From Gemmatimonadota bacterium (GTDB lineage Bacteria; Gemmatimonadota; Gemmatimonadetes; Gemmatimonadales; Gemmatimonadaceae), in the NCBI GenBank assembly GCA_003222065.1, contig QHUV01000191.1, forward strand, positions 1-5,288: a DNA stretch of 5,288 bases. The letters run 5' to 3'. Positions 1 through 5,288 of the stretch are shown here, piece after piece; positions within the stretch are counted from its first letter, which is position 1; every line of letters starts with the position of its first letter. The notes beneath the pieces are model-generated. The model did no database searches. It was given only the letters and a program-made list of their open reading frames with translations, and was not told where the DNA came from. The position numbers and the translations under genes are program-made.

Positions 1-233
1 CTGCTCCCCATTCGATAGATGGCGACATCCCGGCTGACGGCGATTCACGGGCGATGCAAGCCGTGTCAAACTTTCGTAACTCGTTAGGCGCGATGCGACA
101 CGGAGGCCAAGTGTAGATCGGATGATCAGTTCCGCCGCGCGCCCTGCTCCGCCGGCAGGCACCGCGATCGGTCCGCTTGCCACACGGCCAACGCAATTCG
201 TCACTTTCAGCTAGCAGCCCCAAGTCCCCTCCT
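1..233. other. Upstream region with no convincing gene
   Basis: No coding region can be supported here. One forward frame is open from the left edge (3) to a TAG at 114-116, about 37 codons. Its third codon positions are not clearly GC-enriched, unlike the genes downstream, and its translation resembles nothing I know, so it may be chance or the tail of an upstream gene. On the minus strand a short open stretch runs off the left edge from an ATG at 28-26, too short to judge. I see no tRNA, terminator with a T-run, or clear sigma70 promoter. The stretch contains one copy of the repeated CGTTAGGCG motif at 82-90. Confidence 0.5.
82..90 (+). repeat. CGTTAGGCG motif, copy 1 (non-coding)
   Basis: Exact copy of the nonamer CGTTAGGCG, in the region upstream of the SusC-type gene. 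It is the only copy in the window outside a supported coding region, which argues that the motif is not a by-product of a protein motif. Confidence 0.7.
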
Positions 234-241
234 TACCTTCG
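234..241 (+). promoter_or_regulatory. Possible -7 promoter element
   Basis: TACCTTCG differs at one base from the TAnnTTTG -7 consensus of the Bacteroidota housekeeping sigma factor. No TTG is visible at the usual -33 distance, so the match is weak and could be chance. If it is real, transcription would start around 246-252, placing the stem-loop at 253-274 at the very 5' end of the message and giving a leader of about 75 bases before the ATG at 324. The use of a Bacteroidota-like promoter here is inference. Confidence 0.2.
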
Positions 242-252
242 CGGCCTCGTGA

Positions 253-274
253 GCCGATAGCCCGCGCTATCGGT
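253..274 (+). promoter_or_regulatory. Leader stem-loop before the SusC gene
   Basis: CCGATAGC (254-261) pairs perfectly with GCTATCGG (266-273) around a four-base CCGC loop, with a possible extra G-U pair from 253 to 274. It is followed by only three T residues, so it is a poor intrinsic terminator. It lies about 50 bases before the ATG at 324, in the probable 5' untranslated leader. It may stabilise the message, attenuate it, or mark the end of an upstream transcript. The stem is read directly from the sequence; its role is not known. Confidence 0.55.
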
Positions 275-314
275 TTCGCGCTTGCGCCTTTACTCGGCGC
301 TCAACTCCGCACCT

Positions 315-322
315 GGAGGAGG
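315..322 (+). promoter_or_regulatory. Shine-Dalgarno site that fixes the SusC start
   Basis: GGAGGAGG lies directly before the ATG at 324. Its GGAGG core (315-319) leaves four bases to the start codon. This decides between the ATG at 324 and an in-frame TTG at 282, which would add 14 residues in front of an otherwise normal signal peptide and has no comparable ribosome binding site. Confidence 0.85.
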
Positions 323-323
323 A

Positions 324-3300
324 ATGACATCGTTGCGACGAATACTCGCGTCTGCCGCCATCACGATCATGCCCGCGATCGCCGCCGCACAGGCACCGGT
401 CACGATCACGGGGCACGTGACCGCCGAGCGTGGCGCTACGCTCGGCAATGTCACCGTGTCACTCGCCGAGCTCGGCCTCGGCGCCATCACGCGCGACGAC
501 GGCAGCTACTCGCTGCGCATTCCCGGCGCGCGTGTCGTGGGGCAGACGGTTACGCTGTCGGCGCGGCGCGTCGGCTACAAGCCCAAGACCGCCCGCGTCA
601 CGCTCAGCGGCGGCGATCTCGTGCAGGACTTCGATCTCGAGTCGAATCCCCTGCAGCTCGGCGAGGTGGTGATCACCGGCGCCGGCACGTCGACGGAAGT
701 CGAAAAGCTCGGCAACGTGCGCAACTCCGTCTCCCCCGACCTGATCGTGAAGGCCAACGAACCGAATGTCGTCCAGGCCCTCGCCGGCAAAGCGCCTAAC
801 GTGCAAGTGCAGCAGACGTCGGGCGATCCCGGCGCCGGCTCGGCGATACAAATTCGCGGCCTGCGCACGATCAATGGCTCGAGCCAACCGTTGTTCATCG
901 TCGATGGCGTGCCGATGAACAACACGACCTTCTCGACCACGAACTTCAATCCGATCGACGTCGCCGGGGTGAATCTGCCCGGCCAAGTCAACGGCGGAGA
1001 GCTGGAGGGAACGTCCGCTCCGAACTCGCTCGTCTCGCTCAATCCGGATGATATCGAGAATATCGAGATCCTGAAGGGCGCGGCGGCGGCGGCGATCTAC
1101 GGGGCGCGCGCGGCGAACGGCGTCATTCTCATCACGACAAAGAAGGGCCACTCCGGCGCCACCAAGTATTCGTTGCGCAGCTCGGCGTCGGCCGATCAGG
1201 TGACGAAAAAGTGGCCCCTGCAGCGAAGATATGGCCAGGGCTTTTTCGGAACGACCCAGCTCTTCACGCGCAGCTGGGGTCCGGTGGTCACCGGCCCGAC
1301 GTACGATCACGGCAGCGAGGCCTTCGACACCGGCCACGTCATGGACAACGTCTTCTCGGTGCGCGGCGGCAACGACCGCACGACCTTCTATCTGTCGGGC
1401 GACTACAACCATAACGAGGGCGTGTTCGTCGGACCGAACAATTTCTTCAACCGCGCTACGGTGCGACTCAACGCGTCGCACCGGCTGACGGAGGGCATCA
1501 CGCTCGGCGGCAACTTCTCGTATGCGGATACGCGTGGGAACTTCACGCAGCGCGGGAACAACACCAACGGTCTCTTGCTCGGACTCTTCCGGACGCCGCC
1601 GGAGTTCAATAACAAGCCGTGGTTGGATCCGCTGACGGGTATGCACCGCAGCTATATGGTGCCGGTTGCGGACGCCTCGACGGCCGGCGAGGACCGCATC
1701 TTCAGCAATCCGTTCTTCACGCTTTATCAGGAGCTCAATAACCAGCAGGCCAATCGCTCGCTCGGCGATATCAATGTTGGATACATCGCGACCAACTGGC
1801 TCAAGTTCGATTACACGTTAGGCGCCGACGTCACCAACGACGAGCGCCTCGAGGGATGTCCGATCGACTGCACGGGCTCGGCGAACCTCGGCCGCATCAC
1901 CGAAGGGCGAGTGACCGATTATCAGATCGACCACAACCTCACCGGCACGGCGACGTGGCGTCTCAACGACCGCATCGGCGGTACGTTCACGCTGGGCCAG
2001 AACCTCAATGCCCGAAACTTCCGGACCTTCTCGGTCATTGGGCGGGGCCTCATCGCACCGCAGCCGTTTAGCATTCTCAACACATTGGCGCGTGACCCGG
2101 CATCGGACTACCAGTACGAGATTCATAACGAGTCGTACTTCGGGCAGGAGACCTTCGACCTGTTCGATCAACTGTACTTCACGGCGGCGCTGCGCAACGA
2201 CGGTTCGACGACCTTTGGCACGCAGAATCGCCGCAGTTGGTTCCCGAAGGCGAGCGCGGCGTGGACGTTCACAAACGCGTACAAGCCACGCCTCCTGACA
2301 TTCGGGAAGGCGCGCATCTCGTACGGCGAAGCGGGGCAGGAGCCGCAACCCTATCTGACGTCGGCGACGTTCAGCGGCACCGCGCTCACCGGCAATATCT
2401 CGCAGGGCACGGGCCTCACGCCGACCCAGAGCGGCCAGGGCGGACTCGTCTCGACGGTGACCAAGCCAGCGAGCGCGCTCAATCCCGAGCGCACCAAGGA
2501 GCTCGAGGGAGGCTTCGACATCGGTTTCCTCGGTGAGAAGGCCGATCTGAGCGCGACATGGTACCGCGCCCAGACGTCGGACGTCATCCTGATCACGCCG
2601 ACGCCACCGTCGAGCGGCTTCTCATCGGAGGCGAAAAACGCCGGCGTGTTCCGCAATTCGGGCACGGAGCTGTCGTTGAATCTCCGGCCGCTCACCCGCG
2701 CGGCGTACAGCTGGGACGTCGGTATGGGATGGGCCCGCAATCGCTCGCTCGCCGTCTCGATCGCCGGGGCGAGCTTCCTTCCGATCGACAACTTCTCCGG
2801 TCACACGGAGAACGTCGCGATGGTCGGTCAGCCGTTAGGCGTCATGCGTGGGTTGGGCTGGGTGCGGTGCGGCATGTCGAATTATTCCGATTTCCCCCAG
2901 CTCAATCTCGCCCAAGTTTGCGCCGGGAAGCCTCGTGGTGCCGTCTACATCAACGATGGCACCCATTGTAGCAGTCAACCGGGAATGCCCTGTGCCGATA
3001 CCCGCGACCGCGTCATTGGCGATCCGAATCCGATTTGGACGGGCAACCTGCACAGCAGCTTCAGATATCGAAAGCTGGAGCTCTCGGGGCTCGTCGACAT
3101 CAAGAAGGGCGGCGATGTCATCAACGGAACGCGCGGCGCGCTGCTTAGTTACGGCACCGACGCGGCGACGGCCGGCCGCGCGACGTGCACCGGCACGCAT
3201 AACAGCGATTGCACGGGCAATCTCCACGCGTTCGGCGAGAGCGGCTTCTATCCCGGGCCGGTCGTTGGACCGGGGGCCGGCCAGAAGATTCCGATTGGCG

Positions 3301-3623
3301 AGAACTGGTATCGTACCAGCGGCCTCGCGGCGTGCCCATTCACGAGCATGGACGAACCGTGCGTCGAGAACGGCGGGTACGTGAAGCTGCGCGAGCTTTC
3401 CGTCGCCTACACCTTCGACGGTCCGTGGGTTGCCCGCTACCTGGGCCTAACGAACCTCGATGTGCGCGTGTCGGGCCGCAACCTGAAGACGTGGACCAAG
3501 TACAGGGGCCTCGATCCGGAAACGAATCTGGGCGGAGCCACCGCGCGCAGCTTTGGCGGCAACGACTACTTCAATCTGCCGCTGACGCGCTCGTTCGTGT
3601 TCACGGTCGGACTCAACCGCTAA
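324..3623 (+). CDS. SusC/RagA-family TonB-linked outer membrane transporter
   Basis: This is the barrel of a SusCD uptake pair: an outer-membrane, TonB-energised channel that imports fragments captured by its SusD partner. The 1,099 residues are normal length for the family. In order they show a signal peptide (about 1-22, basic LRR then a hydrophobic core ending AIAAA); a carboxypeptidase-regulatory-like beta domain (about 26-112); the linker signature LGEVVITG (112-119); a plug domain with LAGKAPNV (153-160), IRGLR (177-181), FIVDGVP (191-197), IEILKG (247-252) and IYGARAANGVI (258-268); and a beta barrel to the end. There is no N-terminal STN domain, so anti-sigma signalling is not suggested. 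Ten cysteines, all in the barrel half, fall in five close pairs. The C-terminus is FVFTVGLNR, ending in Arg rather than the common aromatic residue. The start is set by the Shine-Dalgarno site at 315-322. The substrate is unknown. Confidence 0.96.
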   Translation: MTSLRRILASAAITIMPAIAAAQAPVTITGHVTAERGATLGNVTVSLAELGLGAITRDDGSYSLRIPGARVVGQTVTLSARRVGYKPKTARVTLSGGDLVQDFDLESNPLQLGEVVITGAGTSTEVEKLGNVRNSVSPDLIVKANEPNVVQALAGKAPNVQVQQTSGDPGAGSAIQIRGLRTINGSSQPLFIVDGVPMNNTTFSTTNFNPIDVAGVNLPGQVNGGELEGTSAPNSLVSLNPDDIENIEILKGAAAAAIYGARAANGVILITTKKGHSGATKYSLRSSASADQVTKKWPLQRRYGQGFFGTTQLFTRSWGPVVTGPTYDHGSEAFDTGHVMDNVFSVRGGNDRTTFYLSGDYNHNEGVFVGPNNFFNRATVRLNASHRLTEGITLGGNFSYADTRGNFTQRGNNTNGLLLGLFRTPPEFNNKPWLDPLTGMHRSYMVPVADASTAGEDRIFSNPFFTLYQELNNQQANRSLGDINVGYIATNWLKFDYTLGADVTNDERLEGCPIDCTGSANLGRITEGRVTDYQIDHNLTGTATWRLNDRIGGTFTLGQNLNARNFRTFSVIGRGLIAPQPFSILNTLARDPASDYQYEIHNESYFGQETFDLFDQLYFTAALRNDGSTTFGTQNRRSWFPKASAAWTFTNAYKPRLLTFGKARISYGEAGQEPQPYLTSATFSGTALTGNISQGTGLTPTQSGQGGLVSTVTKPASALNPERTKELEGGFDIGFLGEKADLSATWYRAQTSDVILITPTPPSSGFSSEAKNAGVFRNSGTELSLNLRPLTRAAYSWDVGMGWARNRSLAVSIAGASFLPIDNFSGHTENVAMVGQPLGVMRGLGWVRCGMSNYSDFPQLNLAQVCAGKPRGAVYINDGTHCSSQPGMPCADTRDRVIGDPNPIWTGNLHSSFRYRKLELSGLVDIKKGGDVINGTRGALLSYGTDAATAGRATCTGTHNSDCTGNLHAFGESGFYPGPVVGPGAGQKIPIGENWYRTSGLAACPFTSMDEPCVENGGYVKLRELSVAYTFDGPWVARYLGLTNLDVRVSGRNLKTWTKYRGLDPETNLGGATARSFGGNDYFNLPLTRSFVFTVGLNR
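793..801 (-). repeat. CGTTAGGCG motif, copy 2 (reverse)
   Basis: CGCCTAACG on the plus strand is an exact minus-strand copy of the nonamer. It is read as Ala-Pro-Asn-Val within the plug-domain segment LAGKAPNV of the SusC-type protein, a different peptide from the other copies. Confidence 0.7.
1816..1824 (+). repeat. CGTTAGGCG motif, copy 3
   Basis: Exact copy inside the barrel region of the SusC-type gene, read as Thr-Leu-Gly-Ala. The Leu codon is TTA (1818-1820), one of only two TTA codons I found in the genes of this window. Confidence 0.7.
2833..2841 (+). repeat. CGTTAGGCG motif, copy 4
   Basis: Exact copy inside the SusC-type gene, read as Pro-Leu-Gly-Val. The Leu codon is TTA (2835-2837), the second of the two TTA codons in the window. 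Confidence 0.7.
3444..3452 (-). repeat. CGTTAGGC-C motif, one-mismatch copy 5 (reverse)
   Basis: GGCCTAACG on the plus strand gives CGTTAGGCC on the minus strand, matching the first eight bases of the nonamer. It is read as Gly-Leu-Thr in a third codon phase and uses the uncommon Leu codon CTA. Confidence 0.55.
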
Positions 3624-3626
3624 CGC

Positions 3627-3631
3627 GAGGG
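3627..3631 (+). promoter_or_regulatory. Shine-Dalgarno site that fixes the SusD start
   Basis: GAGGG lies eight bases before the ATG at 3640. An in-frame GTG at 3631 overlaps this site and would add three residues (M-T-D) before the basic signal-peptide start, so the ATG is preferred. The site falls in the 16-base gap after the SusC stop codon, so both genes are almost certainly on one transcript. Confidence 0.8.
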
Positions 3632-3639
3632 TGACAGAC

Positions 3640-4986
3640 ATGAGACGCATCTGGACCGTCGCGGTGGCAGTCCTGCTCACCGCGACCGCATGTACCAACT
3701 TCCTCGACGCACCGAAGGCGGTAGCCGATCCGAACAATCCAACGGTCGCGTCGCGCAATCAGCTCTTCGTCGGCGTGCAAGCCAACACGTTCGGCTACTA
3801 CGAAGGCTATGTGCCAATGCTCGTGTGCATGTGGATGCAGCAATGCGCCGGCATCAACAGTCGCTTCGTGCAGACGGAGGGTGAGTACGGCATCACGGCC
3901 GGCTCCCTCGACTTCACCTTCTCCGGTGTGTACGTCGGCGGCGGCTTGATCGGCATTCGCGCCGTCGAGGCGAGCGCCGACGCCTCGGGTGACAAGTTGT
4001 ACAAGGGCATCGCCGAGGTCCATGAGGCCATGATCATGATGCTCACGGCGGACGCCTGGGGCGACGTGCCGTATCGTGAGGCAGTGTCGAACAAATCGAA
4101 TGCGGTGTTCGATCCACAGCTGCAGATCTATGATGATCTGCTCGCGCTACTCGACAAAGCCATCGCCGATCTCAATGGCGGGGGCGCCGGACCAGGTCCG
4201 ATCGACCTGGTGTACGGCGGTGCCAAGACGCAATGGACGCAGGCGGCGCACACGCTGAAGGCGCGGATCTATCTTCATCGCGTCGAAAAGCTCGGCACCG
4301 GTGAATACACCAAGGCGCTCACCGAGGCCAACCTCGGCATCAGCACGCCTGACAACGATTGGCGCACGCAGCATTCTGCGGCCAATGCTGAGCGCAACGT
4401 CTGGCAGCAGTTCCAGACGACGTCCGGTTTTGGGCAGGACCTGGTTGCCGGCGCCGAGCTCGTGAACATCATGAAGGCGCAGAACGATCCGCGGCTCACG
4501 GATTACTTCGGCGAGAACCCGAATGGCGGGTTCGGCGGCTTCGACGCGACAGTCGGAACGACGGATTTGCACACCGTCTCGCCGCTCGCCGGCGGCCGCG
4601 CGTCGGACCCGACGTTTCGCCAGCCGCTCATCACCTATGATGAGAATCAACTCATCATCGCCGAGGCGTCGCTCCAAACGGGGAACGCCGCGGCGGCCGC
4701 GGCGGCGCTCCACAATGTCCGTAGCCTTCATGGCAAGCCGGACGTCGCGGCGACACTCGACGCGATCATGACCGAGAAGTACATCGCGCTGTTCCAGAAT
4801 CCTGAAGTCTGGAACGATTACAAGCGAACCTGCTTGCCGGCGTTGAGCCCGGCCGTCGGGCACACGGTGATTCCGGGCCGCTTCCTCTATGGTCAGACCC
4901 AGGTGCAGACGGATCCTCAGCCGGCGAACCAGAACGACAACATCACGACGCGACGCAACGCCAACGATACGAACGCGTGTCAATAG
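3640..4986 (+). CDS. SusD/RagB-family surface lipoprotein
   Basis: This is the substrate-binding lid partner of the preceding SusC-type barrel, predicted to be lipid-anchored at the outer membrane and surface exposed. At 448 residues it is near the short end for the family, closer to the SusD-like_2 type. The N-terminus MRRIWTVAVAVLLTATAC is a lipoprotein signal with the lipidated residue at Cys18, followed by TNFLDAP, a typical SusD opening. Family marks include AWGDVPYREA (139-148) and the helical segment YDENQLIIAEA (333-343), followed by a seven-alanine run (350-356) in a probable TPR-like helix. Besides Cys18 there are four cysteines, 63/69 and 398/447, which could form two disulfides; the last lies next to the C-terminal residue. 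It follows the SusC gene by 16 bases and overlaps the next gene by 10. No glycan-specific feature tells the substrate. Confidence 0.93.
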   Translation: MRRIWTVAVAVLLTATACTNFLDAPKAVADPNNPTVASRNQLFVGVQANTFGYYEGYVPMLVCMWMQQCAGINSRFVQTEGEYGITAGSLDFTFSGVYVGGGLIGIRAVEASADASGDKLYKGIAEVHEAMIMMLTADAWGDVPYREAVSNKSNAVFDPQLQIYDDLLALLDKAIADLNGGGAGPGPIDLVYGGAKTQWTQAAHTLKARIYLHRVEKLGTGEYTKALTEANLGISTPDNDWRTQHSAANAERNVWQQFQTTSGFGQDLVAGAELVNIMKAQNDPRLTDYFGENPNGGFGGFDATVGTTDLHTVSPLAGGRASDPTFRQPLITYDENQLIIAEASLQTGNAAAAAAALHNVRSLHGKPDVAATLDAIMTEKYIALFQNPEVWNDYKRTCLPALSPAVGHTVIPGRFLYGQTQVQTDPQPANQNDNITTRRNANDTNACQ

Positions 4987-5288
4987 ATCCGAGGACACGG
5001 CGATGGCTCGCGGCCGTTACGGCCGCGAGTCTCGTCGTGTGCGGTTGTTACGGCTACGTCGCTCCGCAACGAGGCGCGTCGCTCGTCGGTCGCGAAGCGC
5101 AGCTCTTGCTGAGCGACTCCGGAGCGGTCGTGCTCACACCCGTGATCGGGCCAAGTGCCGAATCCATCACGGGTCGTATCGTGACCGACTCAGCGTCCAG
5201 CTACGTCGTGTCCCTCTCTAGCGTTAGGCGTCGCGGCGGTGAGGAGACGATGTGGCGCGGCGAGCGCGTGGCAATTTCGCGAGCACTA
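4977..5288 (+). CDS. Small predicted lipoprotein overlapping SusD gene (3' partial)
   Basis: A frame with no stop runs for 104 codons from the GTG at 4977 to the window edge. The N-terminus fits a lipoprotein signal: a basic stretch RTRRW (6-10), a hydrophobic core LAAVTAASLVV (11-21), then CGCYGYVAP. Cys24, preceded by Gly, is the likelier lipidation site; Cys22 is the alternative. Beyond it are short alternating hydrophobic segments (for example SITGRIVTD and YVVSLSSV) suggesting a small beta-rich domain, and an ETMWRGERVAI stretch near the edge. From memory, small GCY-x-Y-type lipoproteins of this kind follow SusCD pairs in Gemmatimonadota; I cannot name the family, and the function is unknown. 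The GTG overlaps the SusD stop by 10 bases, with no Shine-Dalgarno sequence, pointing to translational coupling. A competing ATG at 5003 opens an Arg-rich shadow frame ending at 5221. Confidence 0.72.
   Translation, partial: MSIDPRTRRWLAAVTAASLVVCGCYGYVAPQRGASLVGREAQLLLSDSGAVVLTPVIGPSAESITGRIVTDSASSYVVSLSSVRRRGGEETMWRGERVAISRAL
5005..5031 (+). promoter_or_regulatory. Strong GC-rich hairpin just after the SusD stop
   Basis: CTCGCGGCCG (5007-5016) pairs perfectly with CGGCCGCGAG (5020-5029) around a three-base TTA loop; a G-U and a G-C pair can extend it to 5005/5031. It begins about 20 bases after the SusD stop codon and lies over the signal-peptide codons of the third gene. No T-run follows, so it is not a typical intrinsic terminator. 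It could slow 3' decay of the SusCD message, cause partial termination, or hold down translation of the third gene unless ribosomes arrive from SusD. The structure is visible; the role is inference. Confidence 0.55.
5222..5230 (+). repeat. CGTTAGGCG motif, copy 6
   Basis: Exact copy inside the third gene, read as Ser-Val-Arg-Arg in a codon phase different from copies 3 and 4 (GTT-AGG rather than TTA-GGC). It uses the uncommon Arg codon AGG. Confidence 0.7.

Noticed and set aside
41..69. Minus-strand TTGACA (69-64) as a divergent promoter
   Set aside because: At 17-base spacing the -10 position reads GAATCG, a poor match to TATAAT, and no supported minus-strand gene follows.
3..116. Open left-edge frame that might be the tail of an upstream gene
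   Set aside because: About 37 codons without clear third-position GC enrichment and no recognisable sequence; too little to call.
1080..1094. Five consecutive GCG codons as a possible slippage repeat
   Set aside because: They encode the alanine part of a conserved plug-domain segment (after IEILKG), so the run is explained by protein conservation and codon bias.
459..1646. Long open frame on the minus strand opposite the SusC gene
   Set aside because: The sense strand encodes clear SusC motifs over the same stretch. The antisense product is rich in Arg, Val and Ala with no recognisable domain, as expected from a GC-rich third-position shadow.
3258..3273. Inverted repeat CCGGTC-gttg-GACCGG inside the SusC gene
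   Set aside because: Only six base pairs, internal to coding sequence, and expected by chance at this GC content.
4687..4707. Alanine-codon run with GC palindromes in the SusD gene
   Set aside because: Seven Ala codons in a probable helix of the TPR-like core; alanine-rich helices here are usual for the family in GC-rich genomes.
4147..4998. Long open frame on the minus strand opposite the SusD gene
   Set aside because: It is Arg-rich and lacks motifs, and it lies opposite a well-supported SusD-family gene; best explained as a codon-bias shadow.
5003..5221. ATG with a GAGG site opening a 72-codon frame
   Set aside because: The product is extremely Arg-rich with no signal or domain, while the overlapping GTG frame gives a coherent lipoprotein. 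It is kept only as a start-site ambiguity.

Overview
The window is GC-rich (roughly 60-65% by eye) and reads left to right as one operon for an outer-membrane nutrient uptake system. The organism is probably a member of the Gemmatimonadota, or less likely another Bacteroidota-related phylum. This rests on the SusC/SusD pair (a Bacteroidota/Gemmatimonadota hallmark) combined with high GC content, strong Shine-Dalgarno sequences (unlike most Bacteroidota) and SusC and SusD sequences of the style I associate with soil Gemmatimonadota. The assignment is inference; no rRNA or marker gene is present.

Layout: positions 1-233 hold no convincing gene. A weak promoter candidate (234-241) and a clean stem-loop (253-274) lie in the leader of the first gene. 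A SusC/RagA-type TonB-linked outer-membrane transporter runs from an ATG at 324 to 3623. Sixteen bases later a SusD/RagB-type surface lipoprotein runs from an ATG at 3640 to 4986. A third gene starts at a GTG (4977) that overlaps the end of the SusD gene by 10 bases and runs off the right edge. It encodes the start of a small predicted lipoprotein and is easily missed, because an ATG with a Shine-Dalgarno sequence sits nearby in a different frame. A strong GC-rich hairpin lies over its signal-peptide codons.

How the genes work together: by family knowledge, SusD-type lipoproteins sit as a lid on SusC barrels, capture an oligosaccharide, peptide or other polymer fragment at the cell surface, and pass it through the barrel using TonB energy. 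The third lipoprotein, translationally overlapped with SusD, is a candidate accessory part of that complex. No enzyme, sensor or sigma/anti-sigma gene is in view, so the substrate cannot be inferred.

The most unusual signal is not a gene. The nonamer CGTTAGGCG occurs five times exactly and once with one mismatch, on both strands and roughly once per kilobase. It lies in non-coding DNA and in several reading phases of coding DNA. Every TTAGG/CCTAA that I found in the window belongs to one of these copies, and the only two TTA leucine codons I found in the three genes lie inside it. This looks like a genome-wide DNA-level motif (uptake, chromosome-organisation or modification site) rather than a protein-level feature.
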